A DNA stretch of 64,000 nt, taken from Virgibacillus indicus. GTDB taxonomy: Bacteria; Bacillota; Bacilli; Bacillales; Amphibacillaceae. The stretch covers positions 806,001 to 870,000 of the forward strand of contig NZ_NPMS01000001.1 of NCBI RefSeq assembly GCF_002266285.1, read 5' to 3'. Below are positions 44,729 to 57,144 of this stretch, in pieces. The notes under the pieces are model-generated. The model worked only from the letters and a program-made list of their open reading frames with translations, did not search any database and had not been told where the DNA came from. The position numbers were made by a program, and so were the translations under genes. The stretch's first letter is position 1; each line of letters opens with the position of its first letter.

Positions 44729-45493
44729 ATGAAGGAGAAAGATCATGTTCAAGAAGTATTTTCAAAAAGTAAAGAAAAATATGTATCAAGCAGTACCCAT
44801 TCCAACGGTAGTGACCTGCCTTTATTAATAAAATGGTTGAGCCCAGAGCCAAATATGACGGTTCTTGATATAGCAACAGGTGGTGGTCATGTTGCTAAGC
44901 GGTTATCACCGTATGTAGAAAGGGTAATTGCTGCTGATTTAACAAAAGATATGCTGGAAAACACTGCTTCTCATTTATCGCTTTATAAGAATATAGATTA
45001 TATCATTGCAGATGCAGAAAACTTACCCTTTCTGGACCATACCTTTGATACTATAACCTGCAGAATTGCTGCACATCATTTCCCGAATCCGGAAAAATTC
45101 ATTAGCGAAGTACAACGTGTTCTAAAGTACGATGGGGAATTTCTGCTAATTGATAATATCGCTTCCGAAAACCCACTTTATAGTAACTTTATTAACAAAC
45201 TGGAAAAAGAGCGGGATTACAGCCATGTACGCTCACTTAAAATTTCTGAATGGAAAAAGCTTTTAAATGAGAATAATTTAATCATCACTGATAACCAAGA
45301 AAGAAAGAAAACACTGCCATTTGAGGAATGGATAAACAGAACATTGGATTATGAAGAAGATAAAGTAAAAATTAGCAAATTTATATTAAATGCATCAAAC
45401 GAAATAAAAAATTATTTCAATATACAAATTGAAAACAACATTATTCAATCTTTCACCATTGATGAATGGATGGTTCTATGTAAAAAGAAATGA
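44729..45493 (+). CDS. Class I SAM-dependent methyltransferase
   Basis: A 254-residue protein with the UbiE/Methyltransf_11 pattern: VLDIATGGGHVAKRL (SAM motif I, about 45-59), the acidic loop VIAADLTKDML, DAENLPFLDHTFDTITC, and RVLKYDGEFLLIDNI. The substrate cannot be told. AGAAGGGAGATACGATT precedes the ATG. It is divergent from the LysR gene across about 110 bp, so the pair may be a regulator-target unit. The repeat element B2 lies directly downstream. It is absent from this place in B. subtilis. Confidence 0.9.
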   Translation: MKEKDHVQEVFSKSKEKYVSSSTHSNGSDLPLLIKWLSPEPNMTVLDIATGGGHVAKRLSPYVERVIAADLTKDMLENTASHLSLYKNIDYIIADAENLPFLDHTFDTITCRIAAHHFPNPEKFISEVQRVLKYDGEFLLIDNIASENPLYSNFINKLEKERDYSHVRSLKISEWKKLLNENNLIITDNQERKKTLPFEEWINRTLDYEEDKVKISKFILNASNEIKNYFNIQIENNIIQSFTIDEWMVLCKKK

Positions 45494-45527
45494 CTCTTTT
45501 GTTAAGGCTGTTTTCTATAAAATAGTT

Positions 45528-45888
45528 GTTTTTGACAAGAAATCTATAGACTGTGACATAATAACTATTGGCTATAAGTATTTTCTATAATCGCCGTCCG
45601 GGATCGCTACGGGCGGATGCTTTCCGCGGGCACGGCCTCAGCCTCCTCGAGAAAACCACTCTGCGGGGTCTTCGGACTCGTGCTATTCCCGCAGGAGTCA
45701 CCGCCCTTCGCTCACCCGAACTGGTTAGTGGTTTGATGTTTGTATATTTAATGATAATACAGTTCATCGGTAGTAACCTGAATACTAGCGGAGGAAATAC
45801 GCTAAGACTCCTGCGGGAAAGCGAAGTGTATTTCCGCAGCGGCGGCTCAATTACCATTTAAAGTTATGGCGTAGTTTACATCAACTGC
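45528..45888. repeat. Composite repeat element B2 (shared ends, inverted GC-rich core)
   Basis: About 360 bp between the methyltransferase gene and pyrE. The left end TTTTTGACAAGAAATCTATA and the right end TTTACATCAACTGC match the left and right ends of B1 in the same orientation. The core is reversed: CGTCCGGGATCGC to CACCCGAACTGG (45595-45725) is the reverse complement of the second B1 module, and the shortened module at 45788-45850 of the first. Open frames across it on both strands are repeat artefacts. Confidence 0.82.
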
Positions 45889-45913
45889 AAAGTTTAAAAA
45901 GCAACAAAATTAA

Positions 45914-45943
45914 CGAAATGACCCTTTTTCAAAGGTCATTTCT
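45914..45943 (-). terminator. Terminator of the pyr operon
   Basis: GAAATGACC and GGTCATTTC form a stem whose loop contains the pyrE stop codon; the minus-strand tail is a weak T stretch (GTTAATTTTG). Confidence 0.7.
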
Positions 45944-46549
45944 CCATGCTAATAATTCACTTTTTTCCTGATTGCTGATTTTGCCATCTTCAACTAAAGC
46001 ATCAATTAACTGGTCAAAACTTGTAATGGTTTGAAATGGAATATTTATGCCAGAAAATTGCTGGATAGATTTCTTCAGACCATACGTAAAAATCGCCAAA
46101 ACACCTAACACGTTTGCACCTTCCATTTGTAAAGCTTCAGCGGAGGCAATGGATGAACCTCCAGTTGATATAAGATCTTCAATCACAAGAACACGAGCAT
46201 TTTCAGCAAATTCCCCTTCAATCTGATTGCCTTTCCCGTGGCCTTTTGGCTTTGAACGGACATATACCATAGGTAAACTCAAGCTGTCAGCCAGCCATGC
46301 TGCGTGTGGAATGCCAGCAGTTGCACAGCCTGCAATAACCTCTGGCTTTTCATCCATTTCGTTGATAATCTCAACAAATGCGGAAGTTATTTTTTTACGA
46401 ATCTCCGGATAAGACATCGTAAGTCTGTTATCACAATAGATTGGTGATTTGATGCCGGAGGTCCAGGTAAAGTAGTTTTCTTGACTTGGATTAATTTGTA
46501 CAGCCTTTATTTTTAACAAATCTCTTGAAAGATCACTTGATAATCCCAT
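45929..46549 (-). CDS. pyrE: Orotate phosphoribosyltransferase
   Basis: Joins orotate and PRPP to give OMP. The 206-residue protein has FTWTSGIKSPIYCDNR near residues 27-42, AGCATAGIPHAAWLA, YVRSKPKGHGKGN and the PRPP-binding loop VLVIEDLISTGGSS near 120-133. AAGGAGTGGGAAACAG precedes the ATG, which lies inside the end of pyrF (17-bp overlap). It is the last gene of the operon, as in B. subtilis. Confidence 0.97.
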   Translation of the reverse strand: MGLSSDLSRDLLKIKAVQINPSQENYFTWTSGIKSPIYCDNRLTMSYPEIRKKITSAFVEIINEMDEKPEVIAGCATAGIPHAAWLADSLSLPMVYVRSKPKGHGKGNQIEGEFAENARVLVIEDLISTGGSSIASAEALQMEGANVLGVLAIFTYGLKKSIQQFSGINIPFQTITSFDQLIDALVEDGKISNQEKSELLAWRNDL

Positions 46550-47252
46550 CTGTTTCCCACTCCTTCACTGCCTGCTGATATGCTTCATATGGATTTTCCG
46601 CTTTTGTGATACTTCTTCCAATCACCAGAAAATCTGCTCCATTTTTCCGTGCAAACCCAGGTGTAGCCACTCGTTTCTGATCATCATTTCCTGATTGCTG
46701 CAGTCGGATACCAGGTGTTACTGTTGAAAATGCTATCCCGCATGCGTCTTTAATTTTCTGAGCTTCATGTACCGAACAGACAACTCCATCTGCTCCACTT
46801 TGTTTAGCCAGGTTCGCAAAGTGAACTGTGTTTTTCTCCAGTTCACCCGGTAATAATATTTCCTGATTCATTGTCTCGTTATCCATGGATGTTAATATGG
46901 TTACAGCAATGAGCTTTGTCTGATGGCTGCTGTTTGAACCACTTTCCAGTCCTTCTTTTGCCCTTTTAATCATTTCGCTTCCGCCCAGTGCATGGACATT
47001 TACCATATCCACTTCTAAATTTGCAAGATTGCTCATTGCCTTCATCACGGTTGTTGGAATATCATGCAGTTTTAAGTCAAGAAAGACTGGATGATTGTTT
47101 TCTTTAAGGTTTTCAATTACCCGGGGACCTTCTCTGTAAAATAATTCCATGCCTACCTTTACTGGTATTTCATGCAATCCATTCTCAGAAAGAAATTGCC
47201 TGGATTCTTCCCATGTAGGAAAATCGAGTGCAATATAAATAGATTTACTCAT
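46533..47252 (-). CDS. pyrF: Orotidine 5'-phosphate decarboxylase
   Basis: Final step to UMP. The 239-residue barrel has the catalytic cluster [13 protein letters not shown] near residues 58-70 with the K-D-K-D residues, [20 protein letters not shown] and [15 protein letters not shown]. The ATG overlaps the pyrD stop in ATGA. The neighbours on both sides are pyrimidine genes. Confidence 0.97.
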   Translation of the reverse strand: MSKSIYIALDFPTWEESRQFLSENGLHEIPVKVGMELFYREGPRVIENLKENNHPVFLDLKLHDIPTTVMKAMSNLANLEVDMVNVHALGGSEMIKRAKEGLESGSNSSHQTKLIAVTILTSMDNETMNQEILLPGELEKNTVHFANLAKQSGADGVVCSVHEAQKIKDACGIAFSTVTPGIRLQQSGNDDQKRVATPGFARKNGADFLVIGRSITKAENPYEAYQQAVKEWETDGIIK

Positions 47253-48163
47253 TCAACAATCCCCTTTCCTACGGCATCCTGAACGGAACCAAAGCCGTAT
47301 TTGTTTAATACACCTGGTAACTCATCAATAATTTCCGGACAGATAAATGGATTCTGGAAATTTGCTGTTCCGACAGCAACCGCATTTGCACCCGCCAATA
47401 AAAACTCCAGCACATCCTCAGCATTCGAAATCCCGCCCATACCGATAATTGGGATAGAGACATGCTGTTTAACCTCATAAATCATTCGAATCGCAATTGG
47501 TTTAACCGCTGGACCGGATAAACCTCCTGTTTTATTTGCTAATAATGGACGTTTGCTTGGTAAGTGTATCTGCATTCCTGCTAATGTGTTAATCATAGAC
47601 AATCCATCAGCACCAGCAGCTTCCACCGCCTTTGCCATTGTAATAATATCAGAAACATTTGGCGAAAGTTTGACATAGACAGGCAGATTATTGGCTTGTT
47701 TTACCCTTTCAGTTACCTTTGCTGCCATGAACGGATCTGTTCCGAATTGACTTCCGCCTTCTTTAACATTGGGACAGGAAATGTTTAATTCAAGTGCATG
47801 AACCTGATTGGTCTGATTAAAGGTTTTAGCAACCAATTCATATTCTTCTATTGTACTTCCAGCGACATTTGCAATTAGCTTCGTATCATAGTCTGCCAGA
47901 AATGGCACCTCTGTTTCGATAATCTTTTCCACACCAGGGTTTTGCAGACCAATAGCATTGAGCATTCCAGAAGACGTTTCAGCAACACGCGGAACATGAT
48001 TTCCAAAACGCTCACTTCCAGTAGCAGCCTTCATGATCACTGCTCCGAGTTTTCCCAGATCGTAAAACTCACTGTACTCACGGCCGAACCCAAAACATCC
48101 GGAAGCTGGCATCACTGGATTTTTCAATTGCAATCCTGGCAAATTAACAGCTAAATTTGTCAT
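47249..48163 (-). CDS. pyrD: Dihydroorotate dehydrogenase B, catalytic subunit
   Basis: FMN enzyme that oxidises dihydroorotate to orotate, passing electrons to PyrK and NAD. The 304-residue protein has [22 protein letters not shown] at the front, [14 protein letters not shown] with the active-site serine or cysteine region near 128-135, VYVKLSPN and [19 protein letters not shown]. It overlaps pyrK in ATGA, the class 1B arrangement. Confidence 0.96.
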   Translation of the reverse strand: MTNLAVNLPGLQLKNPVMPASGCFGFGREYSEFYDLGKLGAVIMKAATGSERFGNHVPRVAETSSGMLNAIGLQNPGVEKIIETEVPFLADYDTKLIANVAGSTIEEYELVAKTFNQTNQVHALELNISCPNVKEGGSQFGTDPFMAAKVTERVKQANNLPVYVKLSPNVSDIITMAKAVEAAGADGLSMINTLAGMQIHLPSKRPLLANKTGGLSGPAVKPIAIRMIYEVKQHVSIPIIGMGGISNAEDVLEFLLAGANAVAVGTANFQNPFICPEIIDELPGVLNKYGFGSVQDAVGKGIVE

Positions 48164-48906
48164 AGCATTACCTCCTGTGCAGAGAATACCGGACCGTCTT
48201 TACAGATTTTTTTGTAGCCGCCTTGGGTATCCGTAGGGATTACACAGGCAAAGCAAGCGCCAACGCCGCAGCCCATTCGTTCTTCCAGTGATATAAAACC
48301 TTGTTTATGCTTCAGAGCTGCAGTAATTGCCTCAAGCATTGGCACTGGGCCACAAGAATAATACCGGTCAAAATCATCTGTTAATTCAAGAACGTCTGTA
48401 ACATACCCTTCATATCCATAGGTCCCGTCATTTGTAACGATATACGTTTCACCAAGATTCCGGAACTTTTGCTCATAAAAGACGCTGTCAGCTGTTTGAA
48501 ATCCTAGTATTGAAATAATCTTTGTTCCTCGTTCAGCTAATGTTTTACCAAGATTGTACAGTGGTGGAACACCAATACCGCCACCGATAAGAAGGACAGT
48601 TGCATCATCTTGAATTGGAAAGCCATTCCCATTTGGTCCAAGTACATTCAATATCATTCCAGCTTGATAGCTTGATAGATGTCTGGTACCTGAACCAATT
48701 ATTTTAAATAGAATTGTTACAGATTCTTCTTGTTTATTTACATCCGCTATGGATATTGGCCTTCTGAGCGTATGTCCATCCACACCAACATGAAGAAATT
48801 GTCCTGGTACTGCTGTTTGGCTGATATAGCTGTTTTTAAGCACCATTTCAATCGTATCCAGTGCTACGGAGTTCACAGACATTATTTGCATTTTTTCATT
48901 TTTCAT
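48160..48906 (-). CDS. pyrK: Dihydroorotate dehydrogenase B, electron transfer subunit PyrK
   Basis: FAD and [2Fe-2S] subunit that passes electrons from PyrD to NAD. The 248-residue protein has the FAD-binding [10 protein letters not shown] near residues 47-56, [14 protein letters not shown] for the nucleotide, and the cluster cysteines in [13 protein letters not shown] with a further Cys in [10 protein letters not shown]. It overlaps the carB stop by one base (TAATG). Confidence 0.95.
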   Translation of the reverse strand: MKNEKMQIMSVNSVALDTIEMVLKNSYISQTAVPGQFLHVGVDGHTLRRPISIADVNKQEESVTILFKIIGSGTRHLSSYQAGMILNVLGPNGNGFPIQDDATVLLIGGGIGVPPLYNLGKTLAERGTKIISILGFQTADSVFYEQKFRNLGETYIVTNDGTYGYEGYVTDVLELTDDFDRYYSCGPVPMLEAITAALKHKQGFISLEERMGCGVGACFACVIPTDTQGGYKKICKDGPVFSAQEVML

Positions 48907-51900
48907 TATTGAACAACTGCCTTTTTATTTGTCATTGCTTTTGCACTGAATGTAGTTGAATCAATTACATTTAAAATTGCATTTGCTGTGTCCAGATTTG
49001 TCAGGCAGGCTATTCCGTGCTCCACTGTTTCTCTGCGGATTTTAAAACCATCTGATCTTGGCTTCTTCCCTGAATTCAGCGTATTCACTACAAATTGCAC
49101 ATTTCCATTTTCAATAACAGAAAGCACATTTGGCTCAGAGGATCCAATTTTTGCTACTTCGGTTACTGGTATTCCTGATTTTCTTACATATGCAGCAGTT
49201 CCCTTCGTTGCATACAGCTGGAAGCCCAGCTGGTGAAAACGGTCTGCAATTTCCAGTACTTCTTCTTTATCTTTGTCAGCAACAGTTAGAAGAACAGCAC
49301 CTTCCTGGGGAATCGATAATCCTGAAGCTACTAACCCTTTGTACAAAGCTTTTTCCAATGTCTTGTCATGGCCGATAGCTTCCCCGGTGGATTTCATTTC
49401 CGGACCGAGAATTGTATCAACACTTCTTAATTTTTCAAATGAAAATACAGGGATTTTCACAGATACATCCTTGTTCTCAGGTAATATACCAGTTTGATAG
49501 CCTAGATTTGCCAGCTTTGTACCTAAAATACATTTCGTAGCAATATTCGCCATCGTTACACCTGTTATCTTGCTCAGGAATGGAATCGTCCGGCTTGCTC
49601 TTGGGTTTACTTCCAGTACATATACATCATCATTCCGAATGATGAACTGAATATTGATTAAACCTTTCACATGTAATGCGTTCGAAATAAGTTCTGCTGC
49701 ATCCATACATTTCTGTTTTACATTTTCACTGATTCTTTGTGGAGGGTAAACCGCAATGGAATCCCCTGAGTGGACTCCTGAACGCTCAATATGTTCCATA
49801 ATTCCAGGTACGATTGTTGTTTCCCCATCACTGATTGCATCCACTTCCACTTCAATTCCAGTGATATATTTATCTATTAATATAGGATGTTCATTATCTG
49901 TGTTATTTGATTTTGCCAGATATGCATGCAATTCTTCATCATCATACACAATTTCCATTCTGCTCCCGCCTATTACATAGGACGGGCGAACCAATACAGG
50001 ATAACCAATCCCGCTAGCAACATTGATTGCTTCATCAAGATTAAGAACAGCTTTTCCTTTTGGACGCAGTAAGTTTAACTCCTCTAACAAAACTTCAAAT
50101 TTATCGCGATCTTCAGCACGGTCAATTGCTTCAAGTTCTGTACCTAATATTTTAACACCTCTGCGCTGAAGACCTGATGCTAGATTGATTGCAGTTTGTC
50201 CGCCAAATTGAACGATGACCCCCTCTGGTTTCTCTAATTCAACCACATGCATGACATCTTCCAGTGTCAGCGGTTCAAAATAAAGCTTGTCGGAAATACT
50301 GAAATCTGTTGAAACAGTTTCCGGATTATTATTCATAATAATCGCTTCATAGCCCATTTCTTTAATGGCAAGTACCGAATGAACTGTTGCATAATCGAAT
50401 TCAATACCCTGACCGATACGGATTGGACCTGAGCCTAATACCAGAATTTTTTTACGATCAGTTGCAACAGATTCATTTTCTTCTTCGTATGTACTGTAAA
50501 AGTAAGGTGTTTCTGATTCAAATTCTGCAGCACATGTATCAACCATTTTAAATACCGGATGAATATTTTCTTTATTTCTCAGTTCATATATTTCATCTAT
50601 AGAAACATTCCAAAGTCTGGCAAGCTGTGAATCAGGCATGCCTGCCGCTTTCGCTTGTATTAACAATTCAATGGAAAATTTATTATCGATCAACTCTTTT
50701 TCCAATTGAATAAGCTTCTTAAATTTCATCAAGAAGAAGCGGTCAATTTTTGTCAGATTAAACAAATGATCAACGGGCATTCCTCTGCGCAAGGCTTCTG
50801 CTAAAATGAAAACTCTTTCATCATCGGCTTTTTTCATGCGTTCTACCAGATCTTCATCAGATTGTTCTCCAAGATTATTTAACCAAAGCTCTTCTGTGCC
50901 TATGTCGAGTGAACGAATACCTTTCAGCAGTGACTCTTCAAAATTTCGTCCAATCGACATAATTTCCCCTGTTGCCTTCATCTGTGTTCCAAGACTGCGG
51001 TCACCTGTAACGAATTTATCAAACGGAAAACGTGGGAGTTTTGTTACTACATAATCCAATGTTGGCTCAAACAGAGCATAGGTTGTGCCGGTAATTGGGT
51101 TAATTATTTCATCCAATGTTAAACCAACAGCAATTTTGGCTGCCATTTTAGCTATTGGATATCCTGTTGCCTTTGATGCCAATGCTGAAGACCTGCTAAC
51201 CCGCGGGTTTACTTCGATAATATAATAATTGAAGCTGTTTGGGTCCAGAGCAAGCTGGACATTGCACCCACCCTCAATCTCAAGTGCACGGATAATTTTA
51301 AGTGATGCATTTCGCAGCATCTGGGCTTCGCGATCACTTAATGTCTGTGTTGGGGCTACAACTATGGAATCCCCTGTATGAATTCCTACCGGATCAACAT
51401 TTTCCATATTACAAACAACAATGGCCTGATCCTTTTTATCACGCATCACTTCATATTCAATTTCCTTATATCCTGCAATATTTTTCTCTATCAGGCATTG
51501 CTTGACTGGAGAAAGTGATAACCCGCTTGCAGTAATCGTCCTTAATTCTTCTTCCGTATAGCACATGCCGCCACCTGTACCACCAAGGGTATATGCCGGC
51601 CGGACTATCAGCGGATAACCTATTTCATCTGCAAAATCACATGCTTCCTGTACGGAGTTAACAATTTGGCTGTCAGGTACAGGCTCATTCAACTCATTCA
51701 TAAGATCTCTGAACTTTTCACGGTCTTCAGCTTTTTGAATAGCAGTTAGGGAGGTTCCTAATAGATCTACATTATATTCCTCAAGAATGCCTGTTTGCTC
51801 AAGTGCGACTGCCAGATTAAGACCAGTTTGCCCCCCAAGTGTTGGCAGCAGCGCATCAGGCTGTTCTTTTCGAATAATCTTTGTTAAAAATTCCACGGTT

Positions 51901-52106
51901 AATGGCTCCATATAAACCTTGTCTGCTACAGTCTGGTCTGTCATGATTGTAGCCGGGTTGGAGTTTGCCAGCACAACATTATAACCTTCTTCCATCAATG
52001 CCTGACATGCTTGTGTACCAGAGTAGTCGAATTCTGCAGCTTGCCCGATAATAATTGGACCTGATCCAATGACAAGGATTTTCTCAATAGCTGTATTTTT
52101 AGGCAT
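48906..52106 (-). CDS. carB: Carbamoyl-phosphate synthase, large subunit (pyrimidine type)
   Basis: Builds carbamoyl phosphate from bicarbonate, ammonia and ATP. The 1066-residue protein has two homologous halves, each with an ATP-grasp domain: [19 protein letters not shown] starts the first and [18 protein letters not shown] the second near residue 560. An MGS-like allosteric domain from about 930 is expected to bind effectors such as UMP and PRPP. It overlaps carA by 8 bp. It corresponds to pyrAB of B. subtilis. Confidence 0.97.
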   Translation of the reverse strand: MPKNTAIEKILVIGSGPIIIGQAAEFDYSGTQACQALMEEGYNVVLANSNPATIMTDQTVADKVYMEPLTVEFLTKIIRKEQPDALLPTLGGQTGLNLAVALEQTGILEEYNVDLLGTSLTAIQKAEDREKFRDLMNELNEPVPDSQIVNSVQEACDFADEIGYPLIVRPAYTLGGTGGGMCYTEEELRTITASGLSLSPVKQCLIEKNIAGYKEIEYEVMRDKKDQAIVVCNMENVDPVGIHTGDSIVVAPTQTLSDREAQMLRNASLKIIRALEIEGGCNVQLALDPNSFNYYIIEVNPRVSRSSALASKATGYPIAKMAAKIAVGLTLDEIINPITGTTYALFEPTLDYVVTKLPRFPFDKFVTGDRSLGTQMKATGEIMSIGRNFEESLLKGIRSLDIGTEELWLNNLGEQSDEDLVERMKKADDERVFILAEALRRGMPVDHLFNLTKIDRFFLMKFKKLIQLEKELIDNKFSIELLIQAKAAGMPDSQLARLWNVSIDEIYELRNKENIHPVFKMVDTCAAEFESETPYFYSTYEEENESVATDRKKILVLGSGPIRIGQGIEFDYATVHSVLAIKEMGYEAIIMNNNPETVSTDFSISDKLYFEPLTLEDVMHVVELEKPEGVIVQFGGQTAINLASGLQRRGVKILGTELEAIDRAEDRDKFEVLLEELNLLRPKGKAVLNLDEAINVASGIGYPVLVRPSYVIGGSRMEIVYDDEELHAYLAKSNNTDNEHPILIDKYITGIEVEVDAISDGETTIVPGIMEHIERSGVHSGDSIAVYPPQRISENVKQKCMDAAELISNALHVKGLINIQFIIRNDDVYVLEVNPRASRTIPFLSKITGVTMANIATKCILGTKLANLGYQTGILPENKDVSVKIPVFSFEKLRSVDTILGPEMKSTGEAIGHDKTLEKALYKGLVASGLSIPQEGAVLLTVADKDKEEVLEIADRFHQLGFQLYATKGTAAYVRKSGIPVTEVAKIGSSEPNVLSVIENGNVQFVVNTLNSGKKPRSDGFKIRRETVEHGIACLTNLDTANAILNVIDSTTFSAKAMTNKKAVVQ

Positions 52107-53193
52107 TTACCTGCACCTCTTTTTCTTTTTGTGTTTGTTTAATCATGTGTAAAAAGTCATCAAAAAGATAATTCGTATCCTCCGGCCCTGGTGAGCTTTC
52201 CGGATGGTACTGTACGGAAAATGCCGCGAATTTTTTATGGTTTATTCCTTGTACGCTGCCATCATTTAATGACTGCTGAATTAATTCAAGATCTGTATTG
52301 ATAAGTGAATCCTTTATTACTGTATAGCTATGGTTTTGTGATGTAAGATAAGATTTGTCTGTCCGGATATCTTTTACCGGATAATTGCCCCCACTTTGTC
52401 CAAATTTCATTTTTTCAGTATCTGCTCCACATGCCAATGCCAGAAGCTGATGCCCTAAGCAAACACCAAATACAGGAACTTTCCCTAAAACGGTTCGAAT
52501 CATTTCGATAGCCTCCGGTACATCCTTTGGATCCCCCGGGCCATTTGTAAGCATAATTCCATCAGGCTTTAATCTTAAAATACTTTCTGCACTATAGTTG
52601 TATGGAACAACGGTAACGTGACAGTTCCTTTTGGTTAACTCCCTGAGAATTCCGTGCTTCATTCCAAAGTCAACCAGGACAATCCGTTTGCCACGTCCAG
52701 GAACAACATATGGCTTAACAGCAGATACCTGTTTTACCAAATCTGTTTTAACCGGAAGATTCCGCAAGATCTTTGCTATTTCTTCCAATGGTTCTCCTTC
52801 ATCGGCAATCATTGCATTCATGCTTCCATAGCTGCGGATAATTTTTGTCAGCTTTCTTGTATCAATTCCCGATATACCCGGTATATTATTTGCTTTTAAA
52901 TAGCTGTCAAGACTTTCTTCATTTCGAAAATTGGAAGGATATTCGGCCGTTTCTTTTACAATAAATCCATGAATAGATGGGGTTACCGTTTCAAAGTCAT
53001 CTCTGTTTATTCCATAGTTGCCTATGAGCGGGTATGTCATCATGACTATTTTTCCGCAATTGGAAGGATTGGTTATAACCTCCTGATAGCCAGTCATTCC
53101 AGTGTTAAAAACTAATTCTCCGGTTATTGTTTGATTGCTTCCAAACCCTTCCCCGGTAAATACTGTTCCATTTTCAAGAATTAATTGCCGCAT
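52099..53193 (-). CDS. carA: Carbamoyl-phosphate synthase, small subunit (pyrimidine type)
   Basis: Glutamine amidotransferase that supplies ammonia to CarB. The 364-residue protein has an N-terminal CPSase domain with [10 protein letters not shown] and [10 protein letters not shown], then the class I amidotransferase with MLTNGPGDP, the nucleophile cysteine in [15 protein letters not shown] and the His-Glu pair in [24 protein letters not shown] precedes the ATG inside the pyrC end. It corresponds to pyrAA of B. subtilis. Confidence 0.97.
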   Translation of the reverse strand: MRQLILENGTVFTGEGFGSNQTITGELVFNTGMTGYQEVITNPSNCGKIVMMTYPLIGNYGINRDDFETVTPSIHGFIVKETAEYPSNFRNEESLDSYLKANNIPGISGIDTRKLTKIIRSYGSMNAMIADEGEPLEEIAKILRNLPVKTDLVKQVSAVKPYVVPGRGKRIVLVDFGMKHGILRELTKRNCHVTVVPYNYSAESILRLKPDGIMLTNGPGDPKDVPEAIEMIRTVLGKVPVFGVCLGHQLLALACGADTEKMKFGQSGGNYPVKDIRTDKSYLTSQNHSYTVIKDSLINTDLELIQQSLNDGSVQGINHKKFAAFSVQYHPESSPGPEDTNYLFDDFLHMIKQTQKEKEVQVNA

Positions 53194-54475
53194 ATTTATT
53201 GTAATCCTCCTTGTAAACTACTTTGCCTTCTGCGATTGTCATTACAGGCAAGCCTGTGATATTCCAGTCATGAAAAGGTGTGTTTTTTCCTTTTGAATAA
53301 AAGCTTTCTTTATCAATTACTGATTCTTTTTCCAAATTAACCAATGTAATATCAGCAATTGCCCCTTCTTCCAATCTACCAAACGGTAAATTAAAAACTT
53401 GTGCTGGTCTGACTGTCATCCAGTCAACTAATTGATGGAGAGTGATTTTATTTTTTAATACAAGATTTGTATACAGCAATGGAAATGCTGTTTCCAATCC
53501 GACAATGCCAAATGGGGCGTTTAGAAATCCTTGATTCTTTTCATTCTCAGCATGTGGTGCATGATCTGTTGCGATGAAATCAATTGTTCCATCAAGCAAA
53601 CCTTCCATCAGAGCTTCCTGGTCTTCCTTAGCCCTTAGTGGCGGATTCATTTTGAAATTTGCATCATTTTCAGTAATATCCTCTTCATTCATTAATAAAT
53701 GGTGCGGTGTAACCTCTGCTGTTACATTTATTCCGGCTCTCTTTGCGTCGCGTATTACCCGGACAGATTCTTTTGTACTCACATGACAGACGTGGTAATG
53801 ACAACCTGCTGCTTCAGCCAATAATACATCTCTTGCTATCTGTACGGATTCGCTCAATGAGGGAATGCCTGGCAGATCAAGCAGCTCACTGACCTTTCCA
53901 TCATGCGCTACGCCACCGTACACGATTGAATTATCTTCGCAGTGTGCTACAATTGCCTTTCCCGATGCAGCAGCTTCCTTCATTGCGCGAAGCATAAAGT
54001 CAGCAGTTTGAATCCCAACACCGTCATCGGTAAATGCAAATATCCCACTTTCAGCAAGCTCGGAAATATTTGTCAGTTCTTCACCCTTCAGGCCTTTTGT
54101 AATCGCGGCATAAGGCAGAACACGCACAACTGCATCTTGATTTATCTTTTCAAAAAGTGCTTTTACTGTTGCTGCATTATCAGGAACCGGATTCGTATTT
54201 GGCATGGAACAAACAGTTGTATATCCCCCTCGGGCAGCTGCTTTTGTACCAGTTTGTATAGTCTCCTTATGTTCACCGCCTGGCTCACGTAAATGAATAT
54301 GAACATCAATGAATCCCGGTAAAAGCAGATTCCCATTACAATCAATCACTTCATCTGCTTCTGATGAAATAACAGAAGCTATTTTTATTATTTTATTTTC
54401 GTTTATAAGTACTTCACATTTTTCCATTTTATTAGTTGGCAGCAAGCGTTTTGCGTTTTTCAAAAGCTGTTTCAT
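53174..54475 (-). CDS. pyrC: Dihydroorotase
   Basis: Zinc enzyme that closes carbamoyl aspartate to dihydroorotate. The 433-residue protein (type I, Bacillus style) has the metal-binding [17 protein letters not shown] near residue 58, [20 protein letters not shown] and [10 protein letters not shown], plus the [14 protein letters not shown] stretch. GTGGGGGATTCGAA precedes the ATG, which lies 44 bp inside pyrB. Confidence 0.97.
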   Translation of the reverse strand: MKQLLKNAKRLLPTNKMEKCEVLINENKIIKIASVISSEADEVIDCNGNLLLPGFIDVHIHLREPGGEHKETIQTGTKAAARGGYTTVCSMPNTNPVPDNAATVKALFEKINQDAVVRVLPYAAITKGLKGEELTNISELAESGIFAFTDDGVGIQTADFMLRAMKEAAASGKAIVAHCEDNSIVYGGVAHDGKVSELLDLPGIPSLSESVQIARDVLLAEAAGCHYHVCHVSTKESVRVIRDAKRAGINVTAEVTPHHLLMNEEDITENDANFKMNPPLRAKEDQEALMEGLLDGTIDFIATDHAPHAENEKNQGFLNAPFGIVGLETAFPLLYTNLVLKNKITLHQLVDWMTVRPAQVFNLPFGRLEEGAIADITLVNLEKESVIDKESFYSKGKNTPFHDWNITGLPVMTIAEGKVVYKEDYNKYAAINS

Positions 54476-55358
54476 TTCGAATCCCCCACTCGTTTAGTAT
54501 TTTAGATATGATTGCCATCCTTATATAAACACCATTGGACATTTGTTTAAAGATTCTCGATCGTTCGCATTCTACCAAATCAGAATCTATTTCAACGCCC
54601 CGGTTAACAGGAGCAGGGTGAAGAATAATAGCATGCGGCCTCATTCGTTTTTCACGTTCCTTTGTTAATCCGTAATTCGCAAGGTAATTTTCAGTGCCTG
54701 TCAGCTGCCCATCATGCCTTTCATGCTGGATGCGCAGGAGCATGACAACATCACAGGTTTCTGCGGCTTCATCCATTGAGATGTAAGGGAAATCCATTGT
54801 TTCATCCACATATCCCGGAGCAGCACTCAGGTAAACAGTTGCACCCATTTTTTTAAGCACCATGGCATTTGAATGAGCTACACGACTATGTTTTATGTCA
54901 CCTGCAATTACGACCTTCAATCCTTTAAAGCGATTATATTCCTGATAAATGGTAAGCAAATCAAGCAAACATTGAGTTGGATGCTCTTTTTTCCCGGCAC
55001 CTGCATTGATAATTGGTACATTTACTTTTGAATCAAGTTCTTCAATCCATGCATCCGCTTCATGACGGATGACAACTAGATCAGCACCGATGGATTCAAA
55101 TGTTTTAACCGTATCGTACAATGTTTCCCCTTTTTGTGTACTGGAGGCCTCTGAATGAAAATCCAATATTTCCAGTCCCAGTTTTTTTTCTGCAACGGTG
55201 AAGCTATTTTTTGTCCGAGTGCTTGGCTCAAAAAATAGATTTGCTGCAAATAATTGTCTATTAAATTGAAAGTTATTATTCTGATAGTATTCAGCCGTTT
55301 TCATTATGGAAAATATTTCGCTTTCCGAAAGCTGGTTTACAGAAATAAAATGTCGCAT
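54432..55358 (-). CDS. pyrB: Aspartate carbamoyltransferase, catalytic chain
   Basis: Condenses carbamoyl phosphate and aspartate. The 308-residue protein has the carbamoyl-phosphate site [12 protein letters not shown] near residues 47-58, the [15 protein letters not shown] motif and [12 protein letters not shown]. No regulatory chain (pyrI) is present, as in Bacillus. CAAGGAGGCAGGAAAGC precedes the ATG. It directly follows the second PyrR attenuator; the uracil permease gene pyrP that usually lies between pyrR and pyrB is absent. Confidence 0.97.
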   Translation of the reverse strand: MRHFISVNQLSESEIFSIMKTAEYYQNNNFQFNRQLFAANLFFEPSTRTKNSFTVAEKKLGLEILDFHSEASSTQKGETLYDTVKTFESIGADLVVIRHEADAWIEELDSKVNVPIINAGAGKKEHPTQCLLDLLTIYQEYNRFKGLKVVIAGDIKHSRVAHSNAMVLKKMGATVYLSAAPGYVDETMDFPYISMDEAAETCDVVMLLRIQHERHDGQLTGTENYLANYGLTKEREKRMRPHAIILHPAPVNRGVEIDSDLVECERSRIFKQMSNGVYIRMAIISKILNEWGIRNETAFEKRKTLAAN

Positions 55359-55408
55359 GCTTTCCTGCCTCCTTGATAGTTTTTTAACCGCAATTTTTCT
55401 TCATTGTA

Positions 55409-55443
55409 ATAAAAAACCTCCCTGCATAAGGCTGCAGGGAGGT
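55409..55443 (-). terminator. Attenuator terminator before pyrB
   Basis: Minus-strand CCTCCCTGCAG pairs with CTGCAGGGAGG across a 4-6 base loop and is followed by a T run. With the PyrR site at 55491-55504 it forms the second UMP-controlled attenuator. Confidence 0.93.
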
Positions 55444-55490
55444 ATACGTGCAGTAAGACATACACGTATTTTCCGAATAGCAACCTTGTA

Positions 55491-55504
55491 AATCTCTCTG
55501 GATT
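55491..55504 (-). promoter_or_regulatory. PyrR-binding anti-antiterminator motif, pyrR-pyrB leader
   Basis: Minus-strand AATCCAGAGAGATT fits the PyrR recognition consensus ARUCCNGNGAGGYU in all but one position. UMP-bound PyrR would stabilise this loop and favour termination at 55409-55443. Confidence 0.9.
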
Positions 55505-55523
55505 TAATTAAAGGTTTTCCTGT

Positions 55524-56180
<657 letters not shown>

Positions 56181-56207
56181 TTAAAGGGTCATTTAATTGT
56201 TAGCCTT

Positions 56208-56236
56208 ATTATTTCAAATTCAGTTTCATCTGTCAA
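56208..56236 (-). promoter_or_regulatory. Sigma-A promoter of the pyr operon
   Basis: Minus-strand TTGACA (56231-56236) and AATAAT (56208-56213) have a 17-bp spacer. The -35 overlaps the rluD stop codon. Confidence 0.82.
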
Positions 56237-57144
56237 TACATTTTATCAATATATGCTAGAGTCTCTTTAAAATAGTCAGGTTCCTCTGAATCAAATTCCA
56301 TCCATTCATTTGTTGATGGGTGTGCGAAGCCTAAGACCTTTGCATGTAATGCCTGTCCATTCAGGTCCATCGTTTTACGCGGCCCGTATTTTGGGTCACC
56401 AACTATCGGATAGCCAATATACTTCATATGGACACGTATCTGATGTGTTCTGCCGGTTTCTAATTGGCATTCCACATACGTATAATCGGGGTAGCTTTTT
56501 AATACGCGAAAATGGGTTACAGCTGGTTTTCCATTATCAACAACACCCATTTTCTGCCTGTCCTTGGGGTCACGTCCAATCGGAGCATCAACCATTCCTG
56601 TTTCATGCGGGATTTCCCCATGCACGATTGCTACGTATTTCCGTTTTATTTTCTTTTCGGATAATTGTTCAGCTAAACTGTTATGTGCTTGGTCATTTTT
56701 GGCCACAATCAGTAATCCGCTTGTATCCTTATCAATGCGATGAACGATACCTGGTCGTTCCACCCCATTTATTCCTGAAAGATCATCACAATGATGTAAT
56801 AGCGCATTAACAAGGGTTTCACTTTGATGGCCTGCTGAAGGATGCACAACCATTCCTTTTGGTTTATTTACAACCAATACATCTAGATCCTCATAGTAAA
56901 TATCCAATGGTATATTCTCCGCTGTGATATCCAAAGGCTCAACTTCCGGAATTGACCATTTTACCTCATCACATGGGAGGCATTTATAATTCGCCTTTTC
57001 CAGATTGCCATTTACTGTAACGTGCTCCTTCGCAATCCACCCCTGAACCTGGGACCGGGATCTATCAGGATTGATTTCAGTCAATAGCTTGTCCAGCCGC
57101 GTTTTTGTCTGTTCTTCTGTCACGATATGATGAAATGATGTCAT
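56233..57144 (-). CDS. rluD: RluA/RluD family 23S rRNA pseudouridine synthase (YlyB)
   Basis: Converts uridines to pseudouridine, probably in 23S rRNA. The 303-residue protein has an N-terminal S4 domain (about 13-75, [23 protein letters not shown]) and the catalytic motif [20 protein letters not shown] with the aspartate near residue 138, then [25 protein letters not shown]. The exact target uridines are not established here, so the RluD name is by family. It overlaps lspA by four bases. Confidence 0.92.
   Translation of the reverse strand: MTSFHHIVTEEQTKTRLDKLLTEINPDRSRSQVQGWIAKEHVTVNGNLEKANYKCLPCDEVKWSIPEVEPLDITAENIPLDIYYEDLDVLVVNKPKGMVVHPSAGHQSETLVNALLHHCDDLSGINGVERPGIVHRIDKDTSGLLIVAKNDQAHNSLAEQLSEKKIKRKYVAIVHGEIPHETGMVDAPIGRDPKDRQKMGVVDNGKPAVTHFRVLKSYPDYTYVECQLETGRTHQIRVHMKYIGYPIVGDPKYGPRKTMDLNGQALHAKVLGFAHPSTNEWMEFDSEEPDYFKETLAYIDKMY

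Noticed and set aside
45568..45861. Protein-coding frames of 90-97 codons on both strands
   Set aside because: They lie wholly in the GC-rich core of a repeat element, have no ribosome site and read mirror-image low-complexity protein.
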